A stretch of DNA of 64,000 nucleotides from Siphonodentalium dalli (taxonomy: Eukaryota; Mollusca; Scaphopoda; Gadilida; Siphonodentaliidae): contig CP136067.1 of the NCBI GenBank assembly GCA_032622095.1, positions 133,801,990 through 133,865,989 of the forward strand. Reading direction: 5' to 3'. The notes beneath the pieces were generated by a model, which saw nothing but the letters and a program-made list of their open reading frames with translations, was not told where the DNA came from and did not search any database. How positions within the stretch are numbered: position 1 is the stretch's first letter; each line of letters begins with the position of its first letter. This document shows positions 34,691 through 47,270 of this stretch, one piece after another. The translations under genes were made by a program, and so were the position numbers.

Positions 34691-35462
34691 GATGCACTGG
34701 TATATGATTATTATTGCTACTTTGATATATATAATATTAATAATACTAAATTGATTTACTAGCTCATGTTACCTGTATCTATTATTATAATAGATAGTCA
34801 ATTATTGCTAACCATATAAATTTAGTAGTCTAAATTTATGTAAATTGAGCTGACAATCGTCATTGAAACAGTGATCGTGCATGGTGATTCAATTTGCAAT
34901 TCTGATCAGTTCTTTGTTTGGAATTAAACAGGAAGGAACACTAATTAATAAAAAGAACCTGGTTGAAATATATATATATATATATTTATTTCTATCCTCC
35001 ATCATATGAAGAGTTACATGTAACACAAATACATAAAATACATATAGAACAAAGAACAATTCAGTAGAAAAGAACATATTTACACATTTGTCACGCGACC
35101 ACCGAGATGGCCCCACTTCCCAAGCCTAGACCTACAAAACATGCACCATAGATAAAAGGTCACTTAAACATTGACATGCCTTGATCTACAAGTATGCAAT
35201 AGAGATCAGAGTTTGAGGGTCCATGCTGTGAACACACTCATTGACTCTGGTTGTGCGAGCAGCAACCCAGGCGACAAAGCAATTAGCTGTCCTCTGGGAC
35301 AGACGCCCACACAGACCAAGAGACCCTCAGTAGATCCACAGCACGAAACTACAAACTGTGGCGCAAGTTTGAACCCTGTATACGACAATCAGGGCTGTCT
35401 GGTTATGATTTATTGAGAATTCAAATTAGGCATTTTCGTAGATATTGCACAGCTGAAATTTA
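34691..35462. other. AT-rich stretch, no gene
   Basis: Contains a short palindrome near 34783-34795 ('attattataatagat') and a (TA)n run at about 34970-34984. The part from about 35165 to 35462 is probably the 3' region of LINE remnant 5. No host coding evidence. Confidence 0.4.
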
Positions 35463-37440
35463 TTAGGTATAAGTGATAAGATCTTGGGATGAACGTGAAA
35501 GATACATATTCCACAAGGAATTTGTTGATTTTGCAAAGAATATAATCCATTGATGAGAATGTAAGCCAGGTGGAAGGAAATCTGGCCTTTTCTCTAGAAA
35601 TAATAGTAGCTGTTGGTCAGGATGAAGATTATCAATGTGTACAAAGCAATCGATACCGAAACAATCGATAAATGCGTACCATATTCTATGTCGTACAGTG
35701 GCCAGCTTCGGGCACTCGATAATAATGTGAGCTATCAAATCATGGCATCTTGTTCTACATAGAGTGCACACACCTTTAGACAAACTGGGCAGAGTACAGA
35801 TAATCTGAGCTACTAAGATAAATGATCTTTTCTCAGCAGGATATTTCGCACAGGTTTTCCATAAGTCGGACATGGAATATCTATCGTGAACCCGCATGAA
35901 TCTGCTTAACTCGGAATTTGAAGTAACACGAGAAGTCCACTCATTTTTGTAATGAAAGATGGAGGCTTGTTTGCAGGCTTGCTTCCATGCTAGTTTCTCT
36001 GGAAAATGAGAAGTGTGAATAAAGGTTTCGGTGTAATGAGAGAGCTGTCGATCGCTAATAATTTGAATTAATTCAGAAGAAAATGAAGTTGCGTTCGAGC
36101 CACCGAAAGTAGCATCTAACAAACGCATCACGAAAATTTCCCGGACTGTTTTTTGCAAGGTGAGACTGCATAACGATCGAAACATTGAAAGTTTTCTCTA
36201 TTCGATGTAGGCCATAAGAGGTGGGATACCAACTCAAGAAAGTGCCATATCAGTTTTGGTCCTGGTTGGAAGTCCTTGAATATTTTTTATGCACATTCTA
36301 TGAACACGCTCAAGGCGAACAACATTGTGAGAGCTAATATTGAACAGTAATTCTGCACCGTACAGACCACGGGGAAGGACAATGCATTCATAAATTTTGA
36401 CCGAACTAATAGGTGACATCCCTCCTGCATAGAGGCCAGCATTACTGAGCATACAGTATGTCGATCGGATTTTTTCTATTATGATGTCAACAAAGTGATT
36501 ACTGAAATTTTGGGAGCTCAATGGTATACCAAGATGGGTAACTCTATCTGTTTCGGAAATCGATTGGTACCCAGTTTCCATGTTCTGGTCGCGTTGCGAG
36601 CTGCGTGTAATGTCTCATTGAACACAACAACATTTGTTTTCTTTGCATTGAATCTATATCTCCATTTTGTACTATAATATATACGATAACATATATCAAT
36701 TAATGATTGAAGCCCAGACCTGGTGAGAGAAAGCAGCATCATATCGTCGGCATGCGCCAAGCAGGCACAATCTATGTTGTAAACGCGCAGGCCACATTTC
36801 GACTCGACAAGTTGCTGAAGTAAATCGTCAACGAATATATTGTAAAGGAACGGCGAGACAGTACCTCCCTGTCGGGTACCGTGACATACTTCGAACCACA
36901 CAGAAGCTGTATTCTGATACAGTACACTACACGATATACCTGTTAATAACATGTTGAATAGTCGCAATGTTCTACCTCTAATGTGGCGCTCGTACAGTTT
37001 CATGAGTAGACCATTTATCCAGACGGTATCGAACGCTTTCCATACATCCAAGAAGCAGGCATATAATCTGCTTTGCCTCTCGGATGTATAGGAAATACAT
37101 TCTGACACCAAATACGACGACATCATGCAACTGACATTTTTTTGAAAACCATTCTGCAAGGAATGAACTTTGAGAGATTCGGGAGAATTTGTTTGAAGTC
37201 GCGACAATAGGACTTTTTTGAAAAGTTTGTATATATTAGGCAAAAGCGTAATGGCCCTATAACTATCAAACGAGTTTCGTCTCTTACCATTACCTTTATA
37301 GAGCGAAAATATTATCCCTCGCTTGGCATTGTTTGGAATGTGTTCCAGTTCGATCATAAGCGTAAATAGGCCAGCAATACAATTAGCAAGGGAGTCACCA
37401 CCAAATACAATGTGTTCATAATTCGGGGGAAAATCGATAT
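35463..37440 (-). pseudogene. LINE remnant 5 (reverse transcriptase with HADD motif)
   Basis: Minus strand. The reading begins near 37435 with FPPNYEHIVFGGDSLANCIA, then IFSLYKGNGKRRN, YRAITLLPNIYKLF, motif A CFLDVWKAFDTVW, motif B HGTRQGGTVSPFLYN and motif C HADDMMLLS (HADD in place of YADD). A frameshift near 36585 leads to THLGIPLSSQNF and LPRGLYGAELLF. Two stop codons at about 36190-36235 precede the C-terminal part (36185-35463), which ends with CTLCRTRCHDLIAHIIIECP, a zinc-knuckle-like cluster. The endonuclease is absent (5' truncation). It differs from the other LINEs in the window, so a separate lineage is present. Confidence 0.87.
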
Positions 37441-37557
37441 TGTGTATGCATTATTTGGCGGGAATCACAAACTGCATGTTATTCATAACACTTGTCCAGC
37501 GAACCAAGAACATTGTATAACATTGATATATAGCGCCATTGTTCACTTAGACATATT

Positions 37558-38280
37558 GGCCGGTTTCGTCATCTCCGGTTTAAAAATGGTTCACGAAAAC
37601 CTCTTGGTTTAAACCGCTGTTCGACAGCTATTCAGTGGTTTAAAGCAGAGACGCCAAGTCCAAGTGACGTACTCTTAATATCTGGGTTAAACCTGGTCCA
37701 GCAAGACCCATTGTTTAGCAGTAGTGTCTATATATCGTCGAGGTAAATCATCGTACTTGCATATACGGACAGCTGCGTTCTGTCGATAGCAAAATTCGAC
37801 AATTACAACAAGCATATCTTGATTTGGACACTTATACGCGAGAAACTCTCATATCTGTACTGTGTGTGAAGGTAAGTCTTTTGTCAATTGGGATCGCGTT
37901 TTATAACATTAAACTGGCAACTAAGCCTACCATTCGATGGTCCTGTTAAACCTGTTTTAGGGAGGCCAGATCTGAGATGACACATTCGTCTTTTCTGGAT
38001 CGTGGTTTAAATGGGTGGAGCTGTACATAATAGCATGTCTAAATATAAAGATTGGCCAATAACCATATATATATCGGCCTGCTTGTGGTCAGCCAGAGAA
38101 GTGGGTAGTTTGATTGCATGCTCTCATCACCGAATTAGTTACCACAACAAGACGACCACAAACGCAACCTCAGACCCGGTTGGCTGGACCGTTAATGTAG
38201 TTTTAACCAGGTTTAAACCCGGAGGCTTAAACCAGATTTAAACTCGGAGGTTTAAACGGGAAGATGACGAATCGGTCCCT
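37558..38280. mobile_element. MITE G, about 720 bp with imperfect inverted ends
   Basis: Left GGCCGGTTTCGTCATCTCCG and right end (reverse complement GGGACCGATTCGTCATCTTC) form an inverted pair. Inside both ends GTTTAAAC-type motifs recur ('ggtttaaaccgctg' near 37609, 'aggtttaaac' near 38209 and 38249). No frame of interest. Target duplication not resolved. Confidence 0.65.
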
Positions 38281-38459
38281 GATGTCATGTGTTCCATTCC
38301 TGAACAATGTGAAAGTGTTCTTTTTGGTAATTTCGTATCCATGTTCAATATAAATACATCAGCTGCTTGATCATAAGCAAAATGATCATTTAATCAGGAC
38401 AGCAATGTAGCTGACAATGCCGATGTTTATCGAACATCTTCTCTGATTCTAAATATTCC

Positions 38460-39229
38460 AAACATTAAATTGATGAACGTGTATTATAAAACCTTTGTTC
38501 TCTTGTATTAGTATGTTATGAATAGTTTTTATGCCATTATGTGATTGTATTATGAATTATTGTATGAAACTCTCAAATATATATATATATAGATTAATGT
38601 TAGTTTATGCAACTTTCTAACACAAAATTGCCGAACCTGTATATGCCAACCTTTTGTTCTCATGTCTTAGTCTGCAGTCAATATTATCAAGGCATTCTGT
38701 GACTGGAATATGAATTACTGTAGGAAACTCTCAAATTCTAGAGATTGATGATTTATTTCTGTTCGCTATGGAATTGTTGAACATTAATTGTTACGGACTG
38801 TGTAATGTAATATCAGGAAACAAGATCGTAAAATAAAGTAGATGTTTGAGGATTTATTTCTATGATTCCAGTGATAGCTTCACTTCTACTTTATACATAT
38901 TTCGAAGACTAAATTGACGAACCAGTAATTGATTAATCTCATGTATAATTCCGTGGTGAATATTTTCATGCCATTTATTTATAATCGACATGACAATGAC
39001 ATTTTTGAACCTGCATATTATGAATCTTTGTTATCATGTATTAGCATGCAGTAAATATGTTCATCACATTTATTTATATTCTTTATGAACATGAAATTTA
39101 TTAACTTGTATATGATAAACCTTTGTTCTCAATTTATTGGTATGAAGTGAATATGTTCGTACCATTTATTTATATTCTATATGAACATGAAATTTATTAA
39201 CTTCATACCATTTATTTATATATGAAATG
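38460..39229 (+). repeat. Degenerate tandem repeat, about 95-160 bp units, part 1
   Basis: Units carry 'aaacctttgttctc', 'tattagtatgcagtgaatat', 'ttcataccatttatttatat' and 'tgaacatgaaatttattaac'. Starts are seen near 38490, 38650, 38930, 39025 and 39118. The array continues at 39960-40165 after an intervening 730 bp that contains two hairpins. (TA)n at 38577-38592. Confidence 0.75.
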
Positions 39230-39343
39230 AACGGCGGTTTCAATGTGGTCATGGGATTTTGACCGCGAGAAAAATTCAGCAAACTGCATGAACCGCGAAT
39301 TTTTATCGCGGTCAAAACCCTTGACCACGTTGAATCCGCCGTT
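39230..39343. repeat. Foldback element, 114 bp, near-perfect
   Basis: AACGGCGGTTTCAATGTGGT at the left pairs with the right end ACCACGTTGAATCCGCCGTT. Inner 'ttttgaccgcga' pairs with 'tcgcggtcaaaa', leaving a loop of only about 12 bases. MITE-like hairpin set inside the tandem array. Confidence 0.9.
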
Positions 39344-39826
39344 TATTATTTATATTTATATACTTAAATTCATGACCAACTAGGATTGTCTGTCTTTCCC
39401 ACAATTTATTCAACTTTAAGTGACGAATTGAGTTCAGTTCGGACAGTGCGAATCCTCGCTTTTTAGAAAACCAAACATTGTGAGAATCCGTTGACGGAGA
39501 GCGGAAAAACGCAATTTCACAGTAAAGTATACACACATGACGAAATGTTTTGTTTAGCTTGTAATGAATAGAGACGTGTTGATTTCAAGAATGATAATAT
39601 TTGAAACTAACAATTAAGTTTCGGTTGTGGATGATAAGAAATTGACAACACGCCGTTATACCACAATGATATATTTGTGAGGTCGTGGGTTGCGTAATCA
39701 GGAGATGAGTTTTAGATGCAGGGTAACAACACTGATTATAGACCAAAACAAATTGCTTGCCAAATCCGGACATGCTGAATAGTCGAGCAATCGTTCATGT
39801 CCGACAATCCCCGGTGATTTCCGGCA

Positions 39827-39904
39827 TCAATGTGTTCATAAACCTATGAACGACATTGAAAGTGACGTCACGTTACGTTCATAGGATATTATGAACACAT
39901 TGAA
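39827..39904. repeat. Palindrome with TGACGTCA in the loop
   Basis: TCAATGTGTTCATAA pairs with TTATGAACACATTGA and CCTATGAACG pairs with CGTTCATAGG. The loop contains TGACGTCA, itself a palindrome identical to the CRE consensus. Probably a small foldback element. Confidence 0.8.
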
Positions 39905-39959
39905 TCAGGGGCCATGTCTACCGTAACGTTATGGGGAAATCGGAAGCGACATTAGGTGT

Positions 39960-40165
39960 ATGTAAATATATTCTATATGAACATGAAATTTATTAACTTG
40001 TATATGATAAACCTTTGTTCTCAAGGTATGTAGTGTATATGTTCATACCATATTTATATAAGTTATTGCTGAACTTGAAAATGTTAGACCTTTTTTTTCT
40101 CAATGTATTGGTATGTAGTGAATATGTTCATACCATTTATTTATATTCTGTATGAACATGAAATT
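39960..40165 (+). repeat. Degenerate tandem repeat, part 2
   Basis: 'attctatatgaacatgaaat' and 'aaacctttgttctcaa' continue the array of 38460-39229. The repeat resumes after the hairpin-bearing insertion. Confidence 0.7.
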
Positions 40166-40825
40166 GCTATCATACGTATCTAAGCGTCTTAACCAAACAG
40201 CTGCACGCATTTATATGAATGCGAAAGTATGCGCAATTATATGAACATTTCTGAACCTGAAGGTGAACCTATTTTCACGCCCTCAGAAATGTCAGTTCGT
40301 CAATTGGAAATTAGAAAGACTTGATATAAACTAGATTCTCAAAGTCTCAAACATCCATGGTCAAATTTGACTCTTCCTGAGGCAAATTTCAGCTTACCGA
40401 GCAAAAGAAAAATACTTGCAATTATCCCTTTGACGCTGAAAAGGAGTGAGAATTGTCATAACTTAGAACGCCCTAACTTATATACTTTTCTGGGGAAACA
40501 AAATCATCAGCAATCGTTAAAAGAATCGACAGTTTTACAGAAATTCAAACGTGTTAAAACCTCAAAAATTTTGAATATAGATGTTTCACCTGTCAGAACC
40601 TATTAGTTATAATATGTTCGGGTGTAGCTAGAACACGTACTGATGGCAGTCTTATTGTGTTATATCGGACATGTATCTTTAAGAAGGCGCAACATTCGCG
40701 AATTTTCCAAAAAATCTCAGTCTCAAGCTATCAATATTAAGGATAAAATCATTATCCTATATAACCAAGGTATGCTATAGTAATATATAAACACATGTTA
40801 ACCCTCATAATATGCGCGATATACG
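40166..40825. other. Stretch with no gene recognised
   Basis: A 79-codon plus frame at 40367-40606 (LPEANFSLPSKRKILAIIPL) has no domain, signal or splice support. I do not call it a gene. Confidence 0.35.
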
Positions 40826-41089
40826 GGGTCTCGGTGGTTCCAAGCCGTTTCGCCCTACGTCACTACCGATAAGGGTTCAAATTAACATGTTTCTATTGTG
40901 GACTTTGTAACTTAAAATCGTTATCTGGTGGAGTTGCCAGTTAATCGCCAATGGTCGGTGGTTTGCCGCACATGGTCGACGAGTTTTATCAGCCATTGGA
41001 ATCACTGCTAGATTAGTAAGTGTGCGGATTTCTCTACCAATAAAACTGTCGTGATTTGGCCTTAGTTGTCGATAGCGACATTAAACCCA

Positions 41090-41120
<31 letters not shown>
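40826..41120 (+). mobile_element. tRNA-derived SINE with (CAAT)n tail
   Basis: Starts GGGTCTCGGTGG with a degenerate box A and has 'aagggttcaaatta' as a box B-like element, a body with 'attgtggactttgtaac', and the end 'gttgtcgatagcgacattaa' followed by 'acccaaat' and an ATCA/CAAT repeat at 41091-41120. Flanks ATATGCGCGATATACG (about 40810-40825) and ATATGCGAGATACG (about 41119-41132) look like an imperfect target-site duplication. The head and tail architecture fits SINEs common in mollusc genomes. Non-autonomous, would depend on a LINE partner. Confidence 0.8.
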
Positions 41121-41121
<1 letters not shown>

Positions 41122-41144
41122 TGCGAGATACGTTCTAATTATGT

Positions 41145-41640
41145 AAAAAAAAGTTGTTTTAACAACATAACAACAACAATATTCAAGGCTGGTCATTGGA
41201 GAGTTTGACAGGAATATTTACAAGAAACATACTGCACTATCTAACTTATGAACACAAACTAGAGTAAGTGCACAGTTTACTATCTGAAATCATGAATGTC
41301 TGCGGGAAAAATAACTAAAACATTTTTCATTTCATATTTATATTTCTAGGCGGCCATTTGCTATTTTATTTTATGAAAAGTCACCATAAAACAACATAAT
41401 GTCTGAAAAGATGAATCAGTATTTGGTGTTTATGTCTGTCAGATTGTTGCAAACGTGGTTGAATAATAGTTATGTTGTTTCAGATAGTACACTGAGCGCA
41501 TACCATACATGTGTTCATAAGCTAGATAATGTAGTGTGTAATGTGCGTTTGTTGCAAATATTTCCTGTCAAACTCCTCAATGACTAGCCTTGAAAACTGT
41601 TGTTCATATTTTGTTTAAACTACTTTGTTTTACATAATTA
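41145..41640. mobile_element. MITE H, long inverted repeat (arms about 130 bp)
   Basis: 'ttcaaggctggtcattggag' and 'agtttgacaggaatattt' on the left match, in reverse complement, 'aaatatttcctgtcaaactc' and 'ctcaatgactagccttgaa' on the right. Pairing continues inwards to 'cttatgaacacaa/tgtgttcataag'. Short frame 41399-41587 is just one arm. Non-coding. Confidence 0.85.
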
Positions 41641-42562
41641 GAAAGTATCTAGCATACTGTGATGGTGAACACGTGTTGTTATAGTACTATACCATACATT
41701 CGTTATAGAAGATAATAATTTTCCCCTTCAAAGTGATAGTTTGAAATTGATATCTTTTGAAAATTCACGAATAATTCGCCTTCTTAATTGGTATGAATTA
41801 TAGTTGATGTATAGTGTGTGTCTGTTTTGTATTCGGGATAGACAGTAACCACATGCCAGCACACGCTGAATATCAGTGGCTAAGAAAATCCGCCATAGGT
41901 GGTAATTAATAGCGGCAGTTTTTCTCTATGGAACTGACAAAAACAATAATCGATTCTCAGATGACACAAGTGGAATTAAATAATAGAGTAACGCCTCTTT
42001 GGTTGTATAAGGCTGTAGGAATCACTGAACTAAATGGTTTCCCATAGGCGACAGTGTTAACGTTTCCGCCAAATTCACTGAATTGAAGCCTGCAGGCCAT
42101 ACCAGTGATGTTTACCCAGCTAGATTGACACCAGTTGATCACGAAAATGCAAGAAAAATCATAGGTCATGTGTTTACTTTTAAAAATAAATCCCCAAGTG
42201 TACGACGGGGCTATCCCACAGCCAAATTTGATCTGGAAAAATCCAGAACTACAGCAGCTAGTTAAATAAATTTCCCGCTCACAAAAATCCATTCCCCCAT
42301 TCATTCACCAGTTTAAATTATTTAGATATTATGTACAAATCAAATAAACGCGATGTCATCCTTTAACAACGTGTCGCATGTATCAGGTGAAGGTCATTCT
42401 TCAGTTACCTTCACCTTTAGGGTTCCACGGTGTACTCGCTCCCCGACTCTAGAACACATTTAGCTCCCTGATTCCTGTAGGACTGCGTTTGTTTGGATTT
42501 CACCATCGATATGGTGAGACAACAACAAACTTCTCAACAGCCATATTTGGTCATATCATAAT
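41641..42562. other. Stretch with no gene recognised
   Basis: Overlapping frames on both strands at 41957-42304 have no domain. A short inverted match lies at 42387-42413 ('aggtgaaggt ... accttcacct'). Confidence 0.35.
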
Positions 42563-42910
42563 GTAAGGGTACGTTGATACACTGGCCAGTTTGTACTGCA
42601 TTTTTTGCAAGAATTTTCTAATAGAAAACAATGGGTGCCAGAATATGAACGCCAGCATACATATATCATGCATATTTACCAAAGTTACGGCGTGGGGAGT
42701 AAATTTTCGGTAGTTCCACATGTAACGGTGCTGCTAACAATTTGCCTTAAAATGCCTGTATAATTAAGTCTTTCGAGATAATTGCATGCTATTTACAGGC
42801 AAATATCGATATAATCGCTACTATTGGAACTACGTAGTGTTTGGTTTTCGTGTAGTTAGCTGTGGTACAGATGTATTTTATAAGTTAGCCAGTGTACGAA
42901 CGTAACTTAA
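42563..42910. mobile_element. MITE I, about 350 bp
   Basis: Left GTAAGGGTACGTTGATACAC followed by TGGCCAGTTT is mirrored on the right by AAGTTAGCCAGTGTACGAAC followed by GTAACTTAA. About 80% identity over 30 bp. No coding frame. Confidence 0.65.
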
Positions 42911-43014
42911 TGGTTTATATTGTTTTATACTGTTATTCTCTAATGTATATACAGGCTCAAATGTATTAAAGCTTCCAACTATCCAACCCCAACACCAGTC
43001 GCCAAGTCCCTAAT

Positions 43015-43023
43015 TAAACAGCG
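43015..43023. repeat. Putative 9-bp target duplication, left copy
   Basis: TAAACAGCG, identical to 55383-55391. Each copy sits 11 bp outside the same CCCATATAAAAATG terminus, in mirror-symmetrical positions. Confidence 0.6.
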
Positions 43024-43385
43024 AAACAGAGAACCCCATATAAAAATGTACCTGGGTAAATCTTGGTGTTTACCTAGGTATACCCTTGATGAACCCCGGT
43101 ACATGTAGGTTTTACCCTGGTTCCACCCAGGTCACACCCAGGTTACACCCAGGTAAATCAGGGCTTTATACAGATTTACCCTGGTGTTTTCTATATATGT
43201 TAGGTTAAACCCCAGTTTACCCGGGTTTTTACGGATATAATTTAGAAAAACGCTGTCACACCCGGGTATTTAGACCCAGGTTATCCGGAGCATTTACACC
43301 CAGGTATTTACACCAGGGTTTCGCCCAGGTATTTACTACAGTGTTCACCCGGATATATACACCTGTGGTATTTTGTTAAACTGTA
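43024..43385 (+). repeat. Left subterminal array of ACCCAGGT-type repeats
   Basis: After the terminus, 'acctgggtaaatc', 'acccaggtcacacccagg', 'gtttacccgggttt', 'acacccaggtatttacac' and similar motifs repeat at irregular spacing. The same vocabulary makes up 54640-55372. Confidence 0.8.
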
Positions 43386-43390
43386 TAATC

Positions 43391-45032
43391 TGCACTTGAA
43401 GTTACCGTGTTAACCCGTTCTATATTACAGCATCATTGGCGTGTAGTTACATTATTAACCATTCTATATTAAAGCATTAATTGACAGGTAGTTACCTTAT
43501 TAACCCGTTCTATAAAAGTATCATTGGTGAGTAGTTACCATATTAACCCTTTCTATATTAAAGCATCATTGACGTGAAGTTACCTTATTAGCCCTTTCTA
43601 TATTAAAGCACCATTGATGTGTAGTTACCTTATTAACCCTTACTATATTAAAACATCATTGACGTGTAGTTACCATGTTAACCCTTTCAATATTAAAGCA
43701 CCATTGACGGATAGTTGCCTTATTAACCCTGTATATACTAAAGTACCATTGTCGTGTAGTTACCTTATTAACCCTTCCTATACATTGACGTGTAGTTACC
43801 TTATTAACCCTTTCTATATTAAAGCATTAATAGACAGGCAGTTACCTTATTAACCCTTTCTATACTAAGTATCATTGGCATGTAGTTACCTTATTAACCC
43901 TTTCTATATTAAAGCATTAATTGACAGGTAGTTACCTTAAACAACCCGTTCTATACTAAGTATCATAGGTGAGTAGTTACATTATTAACAATTTCTATAC
44001 TAAAGCGCAATTGATGGATAATTACCTTATTAACCATTTTTGTATCAAAGCATCGTTGACGTGCAGTACCATATTATAACCCTTTCTATATTAAAGCATC
44101 ATTGGCGGATAGTTACCATATTAACCCTTTCTATATTAAAGCACCATTGGCGTGTAATTACCTTATTAACCCTTTCTATATTGAAGCAATAATTGACAGG
44201 TATGCCCTAGTTACCTTATTAACCCTTTCTATAATAAGTGTCATTGGTGATTAGTTACAGTATTAACCCTTTCTACAATAAAGCATCATTGACATGAAGT
44301 TACCTTATTAACCATTTCTGTATTAAAGAATTATTGACGTGTAGTTACCTAATTAACCTTTTCTATATTAAGACATCATTTACGTGTAGTTACCATGTTA
44401 ACCCTTTCTATATTAAAGTATCAATGACGGGTAGTTGCCTTATTAACCATGTATATACCTAAGTATCAGTGTCGTGTAGTTACCTTATTAACCCTTTCTA
44501 TACTAAGTATCATTGACGTATAGTTACCTTATTAACCCTTTCTATATAAAAGCACCATTGATGGGTAGATACCTTATTAACCATTTTTGTATTGAAGCAT
44601 CATTGGCGTGTAATTACCTTATTAACCCTTTCTATATTGAAGCAATAATTGACAGGTAGGCCCTAGTTACCTTATTAACCCTTTCTATAATAAGTGTCAT
44701 TGGTGATTAGTTACATTATTAACCCTTTCTACAATAAAGCATCATTGACATGAAGTTACCCTTAACCATTTATGTATTAAAAAATTATTGACGTGTAGTT
44801 ATCTTATTAACCCTTTCTTTATTAAAGCATTATTGACATGTAGTTACCTTATTAACCCTTTCTATATTAAAGCATCATTGACAAGAAGTTAAATTATTAA
44901 CCTTTCTATACTAAGTATCATTGCCGTGTAGTTAGTTACCTTATTAACCCTTTCTATATTAAGACGTCGGTCATTGACAGGTAGTTACCTTATTAACCAT
45001 TTCTGTATTCAAGCATCATTGGCGAGTAGTTA
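43391..45032 (+). repeat. Satellite array, 45-bp unit, about 36 copies
   Basis: The unit is 'gtgtagttaccttattaacc' + 'ctttctatattaaagcatca' + 'ttgac'. Copies vary by substitutions and small indels. Because 45 is a multiple of three, one 79-codon frame (43614-43853) shows a 15-residue periodicity (CSYLINPFYIKAPLT-like), but it breaks elsewhere, so I read it as non-coding. It directly follows the left subterminal array. Confidence 0.95.
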
Positions 45033-46454
45033 CTTATTACTTGAAGTTTATTATGACAGTATGACAATACACTACCCCGGACAAATGAAGCAATATCACA
45101 CTTTATCTAACAGCCTAGCTATAACTAGTGAACATTAAACTGACAAACAGACAATTTTCAGGTCCATTACCGGTATTTAATATTAAAGGGATACAAAATA
45201 AAGATATTTCTAATTATCAGTAAGAATTATTCTCTAAGTGATACTTATTATTTCAAATAAATGATTGCGTATACTATAGTAGACCATATACCAACAGGAA
45301 AATATTAGTGAATACAATTATTGTGTTTCAAAATTCGTTTCGTTTCGTTTCTGCAGCCAAATTACAATCTTAACTTTTAGTTACCGTTACTTCGAAATCA
45401 AGCGCCGAGAATTCCTTGTGGTGTTTTGAGTTAATTTTGTCGCGAATCAACGCGGAATGACAGAAGGAAATTGTGTATTGGCTACAAACGGATAAACTGT
45501 GGACTTATATATAAGATTCGCCGATTTTGTCCGCATGGATGTGCGCAAATATCGAAAAAGACTGAATTTCATGTGACAAAAAGTATTTCAATTCCCGGAA
45601 CAGTAAGAATTAAGCTACGATAACGAAATGGATCAACTATAGTATTGAACGGCCATCTGCCCATAACCAGAATATTCCCGCTGACACATCTGTATGACCT
45701 GGAATATTTGTATCACATGAAAACCACTGACAGTGGACATAGTGCATTGGGATTGAATTGAAAAGTAATACATGTACAGTACATTGTAATTATTTGTAAT
45801 TGTCACGCTACGACAATACGCAAAATTGAATTTGTGGTACCGGTACAAGCATGATGCAGTGGCAGTGGCCTGATCATGCACCTGTCCAGAAGAAAATTGA
45901 GAAGTTTGATCTGCGATAGTAAGGGTCTGTACTACTGTACATGTGGCCATAGACTCATACGGTACTGATAGTGTTAAGCCTGCTGTTACAATAATGCTAC
46001 TTTTGCTGTTTTACTGGTCTTACTGTGTCAATGTGACATTGTTAATTCAGTTCCACTCTAATGTACATTAACTGGCAATGCTGCATCACTATTAAAGGCA
46101 CCGGTAATCCCTACATACCAGGAGGACGCGGCATTGAAACTTGGTACAACAGTTGTTACACGACAAAGAAAATTATCAACAAGTTCATGGTAACAATTGT
46201 TACAATTTACAAATATTTAAGGATTATACTAATGTCAATTTGATGAGTAGATGCGTGACTGATAAAAGAATTAGAGACTCCATATTTACTCGGAAGATAA
46301 CAGTATACGATGCCATACAGTTGTTCCATAACACCTCAACCTTTGGTGGATAACAGCAAACTAATGAAAATGATGAAACCCAGACTCAACATCAAGACTA
46401 CATGTGCATGCATAAGTGACGGTTCAATGATTTTGGCTCCATCAGATGATATTT
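45033..46454. other. Stretch with no gene recognised
   Basis: Contains a triple CGTTT run near 45337-45351 and several ACATGTAC motifs. Frames at 45633-45950 and 46061-46353 have no domain. 'attaaaggcaccgg' near 46091 resembles a TTAA MITE end without a visible partner. Confidence 0.35.
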
Positions 46455-46835
46455 AGGCGACACCAATTTTTAAGTCTGGTTTACGATAATGTGGGGAGAA
46501 AAAAGTAGATGCAGGACAGTGCAGGAGGGAAAACAATAAAAAAGATTGTCCCCCCAATTTATATCAAGTAAATCGTGGAATTTCACATAAATTTTACAAA
46601 AATTGTGAAAAAATGTTTTTGAATAAAATTCTGAACCAAACAAGACATATCTTGTCATGAAATACATGAAAATATGGATATGTAAATGATCATAAGCAGA
46701 ACCGGATGCGACAACACATGAAAATCAGTACGCGTGTAAAATATTTTGGGAGAAAACAGTTTAATTTTTTTTCATAAAATGGACAAAAAGTTGTAGGAGG
46801 TGTTCGTAAACCAGACTTAAAAATTGGTGTCGCCT
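46455..46835. mobile_element. MITE C, complete, 381 bp
   Basis: AGGCGACACCAATTTTTAAG followed by TCTGGTTTACGA at the left is mirrored exactly for about 30 bp at the right (GTAAACCAGACTTAAAAATT then GGTGTCGCCT). A single end of the same family is at 50237. Non-coding. Confidence 0.9.
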
Positions 46836-47270
46836 TAGGCTCATGTTAACACAGGTTCACATATTCTCAAAATAATTGTCTCCCTCAACCGTACTAGTAT
46901 TTATATCTGATAGAACCTCAGTGAGACCATGTTGAAAATTACCATCAATACTGTTCCAGTGTTGATGCAAGTTACATGCAACGTGGTCATGTTACTTCAA
47001 ACCAATTGCAATGTTCCTTCGTGAAAATAAATGTCAATGCAACTTACTCTCGGGCTCCAAATAAAAGTGCAGGCCCAAATAATAGTGCAGGGGGGGAATT
47101 CCATTGAAAGTTATTAAATAAAAGTACAGACCCAAATAATAGTGCAGGGGGAACTCTGAGCAAAACATCAACTGTGGTTAACCAAATAATTTTTATAGAT
47201 GGTATGTAGTACAGGTACATGTACATGTATGTATCATGTGGTGTTTTGGAATGCCACATACTTGAATATG
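46836..47270. repeat. Partial relative of MITE J and flanks
   Basis: At about 47043-47150 'ttactctcgggctccaaata' and two 'aataatagtgcagggggg'-type segments resemble the ends of MITE J. The rest shows no gene. ACATGTACATGTA lies at 47217-47229. Confidence 0.5.

Noticed and set aside
40367-40606. 79-residue frame with basic residues
   Set aside because: No recognisable domain, no splice signals, no conserved neighbour; not enough to call a gene.
41091-41120. CRISPR-like short regular repeats (CAAT)n
   Set aside because: A simple tetranucleotide tail of a SINE with no spacers; the genome is eukaryotic.
43614-43853. 79-residue plus-strand frame with 15-residue repeats
   Set aside because: It is a translation of the 45-bp satellite; the frame breaks in neighbouring units and there is no start context, splice site or domain.
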